From NCBI GenBank assembly GCA_033961575.1, contig CM066730.1, forward strand, positions 116,587,523-116,651,522: DNA of 64,000 nucleotides, read 5' to 3'. A program made the translations under genes and the position numbers. This document shows, one piece after another, positions 63,112-64,000 of this stretch. Every line of letters begins with the position of its first letter. Position 1 is the stretch's first letter. The DNA comes from Aselliscus stoliczkanus (taxonomy: Eukaryota; Chordata; Mammalia; Chiroptera; Hipposideridae). The notes below the pieces were generated by a model. It was given only the letters and a program-made list of their open reading frames with translations, did not search any database and was not told the origin of the DNA.

Positions 63112-64000
63112 GTAAATCAAGCATATGCAATCTCTCTCTCTTTCTCTCTCTCTAAAAGATAGCTCAATGGAATTTATTTGATTTCCCCTTTCAGGGGTGC
63201 TTGTGCATTTCTTACTTGGGAAAAAGAACAAACTGGAAAATTATTAGCAATAATAGAAACTGACATTGAAATATAGAAGGGTGAACATTTCTGTAATGAC
63301 ATGTATAAATGACATGTATAAAACCACAAAACCATCAAAAAAATTTAAAAAAAAATATTGCCACCGAACTTTTACAAAACAGAAATTGAGAAAAGCTTTT
63401 GTTTAGTAACAGAGAGACAGAAACTTTAAAGACTTAATTAAAAGAAATCAGAGCAAGGCCTTGGCATGAAGGAAAGCCTCAAAGATTTAAAATTATTAAC
63501 TGTGACTCTGGTCCTACGTAGTCATTAAGTCTTCAGAGTATATACTTTCAGGGACCCTTAACACATAATGAGAACATTAACTTTGCTGAATGTATATAGC
63601 AACCAAGACTTGAAAGTTCATTTAAAAAATAAGTAAGGCCTCTATGTCATACATGACAATGATCTTATTGTAACATTGATTAACTTCCAAAAACAAAGTA
63701 AGCTTGTTTTTCATACAGATGAGTCAAATTCCTATTCTGAGTTTCTAATCAATTTGTTTTTGCTATAAACAGTATTTTTCTCAAGGTCCTAAATCTCTTA
63801 TTTTGTATGTATCATTGAAAGTGTTCTTGAAGTTAGTATTTCCAACCTGGGTTAGTTTGCAGGTCACATTTCGTAATTATTACAACTCTTGAAAAACTTT
63901 TATAGTGTAATCATGGGTCTTCATTATCTAGTGACAATTCATGCACATGAGACAGTAAATTGCTAGGACAAGGTATGTAATTATGGAACCAAGATTTTCT
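63112..64000. other. MCOLN3 intron 3, 5' part, no recognised feature
   Basis: A CT-rich run (63132-63155) near the donor, then unassigned intron. ACATGTATAAATG is tandemly repeated at about 63299-63320. No further exon seen before the window ends. Confidence 0.45.

Overview
This is a window of a placental mammal nuclear genome. Two split protein-coding genes can be recognised exon by exon; all other sequence is intron, intergenic DNA and interspersed repeats. The repeats suggest a bat. There are several tRNA-headed SINEs whose heads read GGCCGGCC..GTGG..GGTTAAG, L1 3' ends of the type ending in CACCCCAATAAA, and several young Tc1/mariner-type elements. The species is not identified. The pair DNAI3-MCOLN3 lies head to head, as in the human 1p22.3 region (recalled synteny).

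Positions 1-44.4 kb hold the 5' part of DNAI3 (WDR63), an inner-arm axonemal dynein intermediate chain, on the minus strand. A probable non-coding first exon (about 44302-44440) is followed by 13 coding exons between 36310 and 3575. All have GT-AG borders and keep one open frame of 525 codons plus 2 nt. The first half of the protein is present, up to the early WD40 repeats; the remaining exons lie beyond position 1. Upstream of exon 1 are two GTTGCTA half-sites like RFX X-boxes and an inverted CCAAT box, which suit a ciliary gene.

Positions 44.6-54.5 kb are the roughly 10 kb intergenic space, mostly old L1 and L2 debris, with an ORF2-bearing L1 fragment at 50.0-52.0 kb.

Positions 54.5-64 kb hold the start of MCOLN3 (mucolipin-3/TRPML3) on the plus strand. 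A CpG island with a likely non-coding exon 1 (donor after 54976) is followed by the start-codon exon (58486-58709) and the exon that completes TM1 (62944-63111). The rest of the gene lies past 64000.

The most unusual structures are in the repeats. A 4.1 kb same-strand L1 chimera (9805-13937) has two 5' ends, an ORF1 stump, no ORF2, and one candidate 9-bp target duplication around the whole unit. A 463-bp composite SINE sits inside an MLT1 LTR with a perfect 14-bp duplication. A 643-bp solo LTR in MCOLN3 intron 2 has a perfect 6-bp duplication. A 95-bp retroposed transcript end carries AATAAA and a 14-bp duplication. There are three kinds of young mariner-type element, among them a pair of 233/235-bp MITEs and an 82-bp palindromic MITE. 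I found no CRISPR, operon or other exotic system; this is ordinary mammalian genic and intergenic DNA with an informative transposon record.
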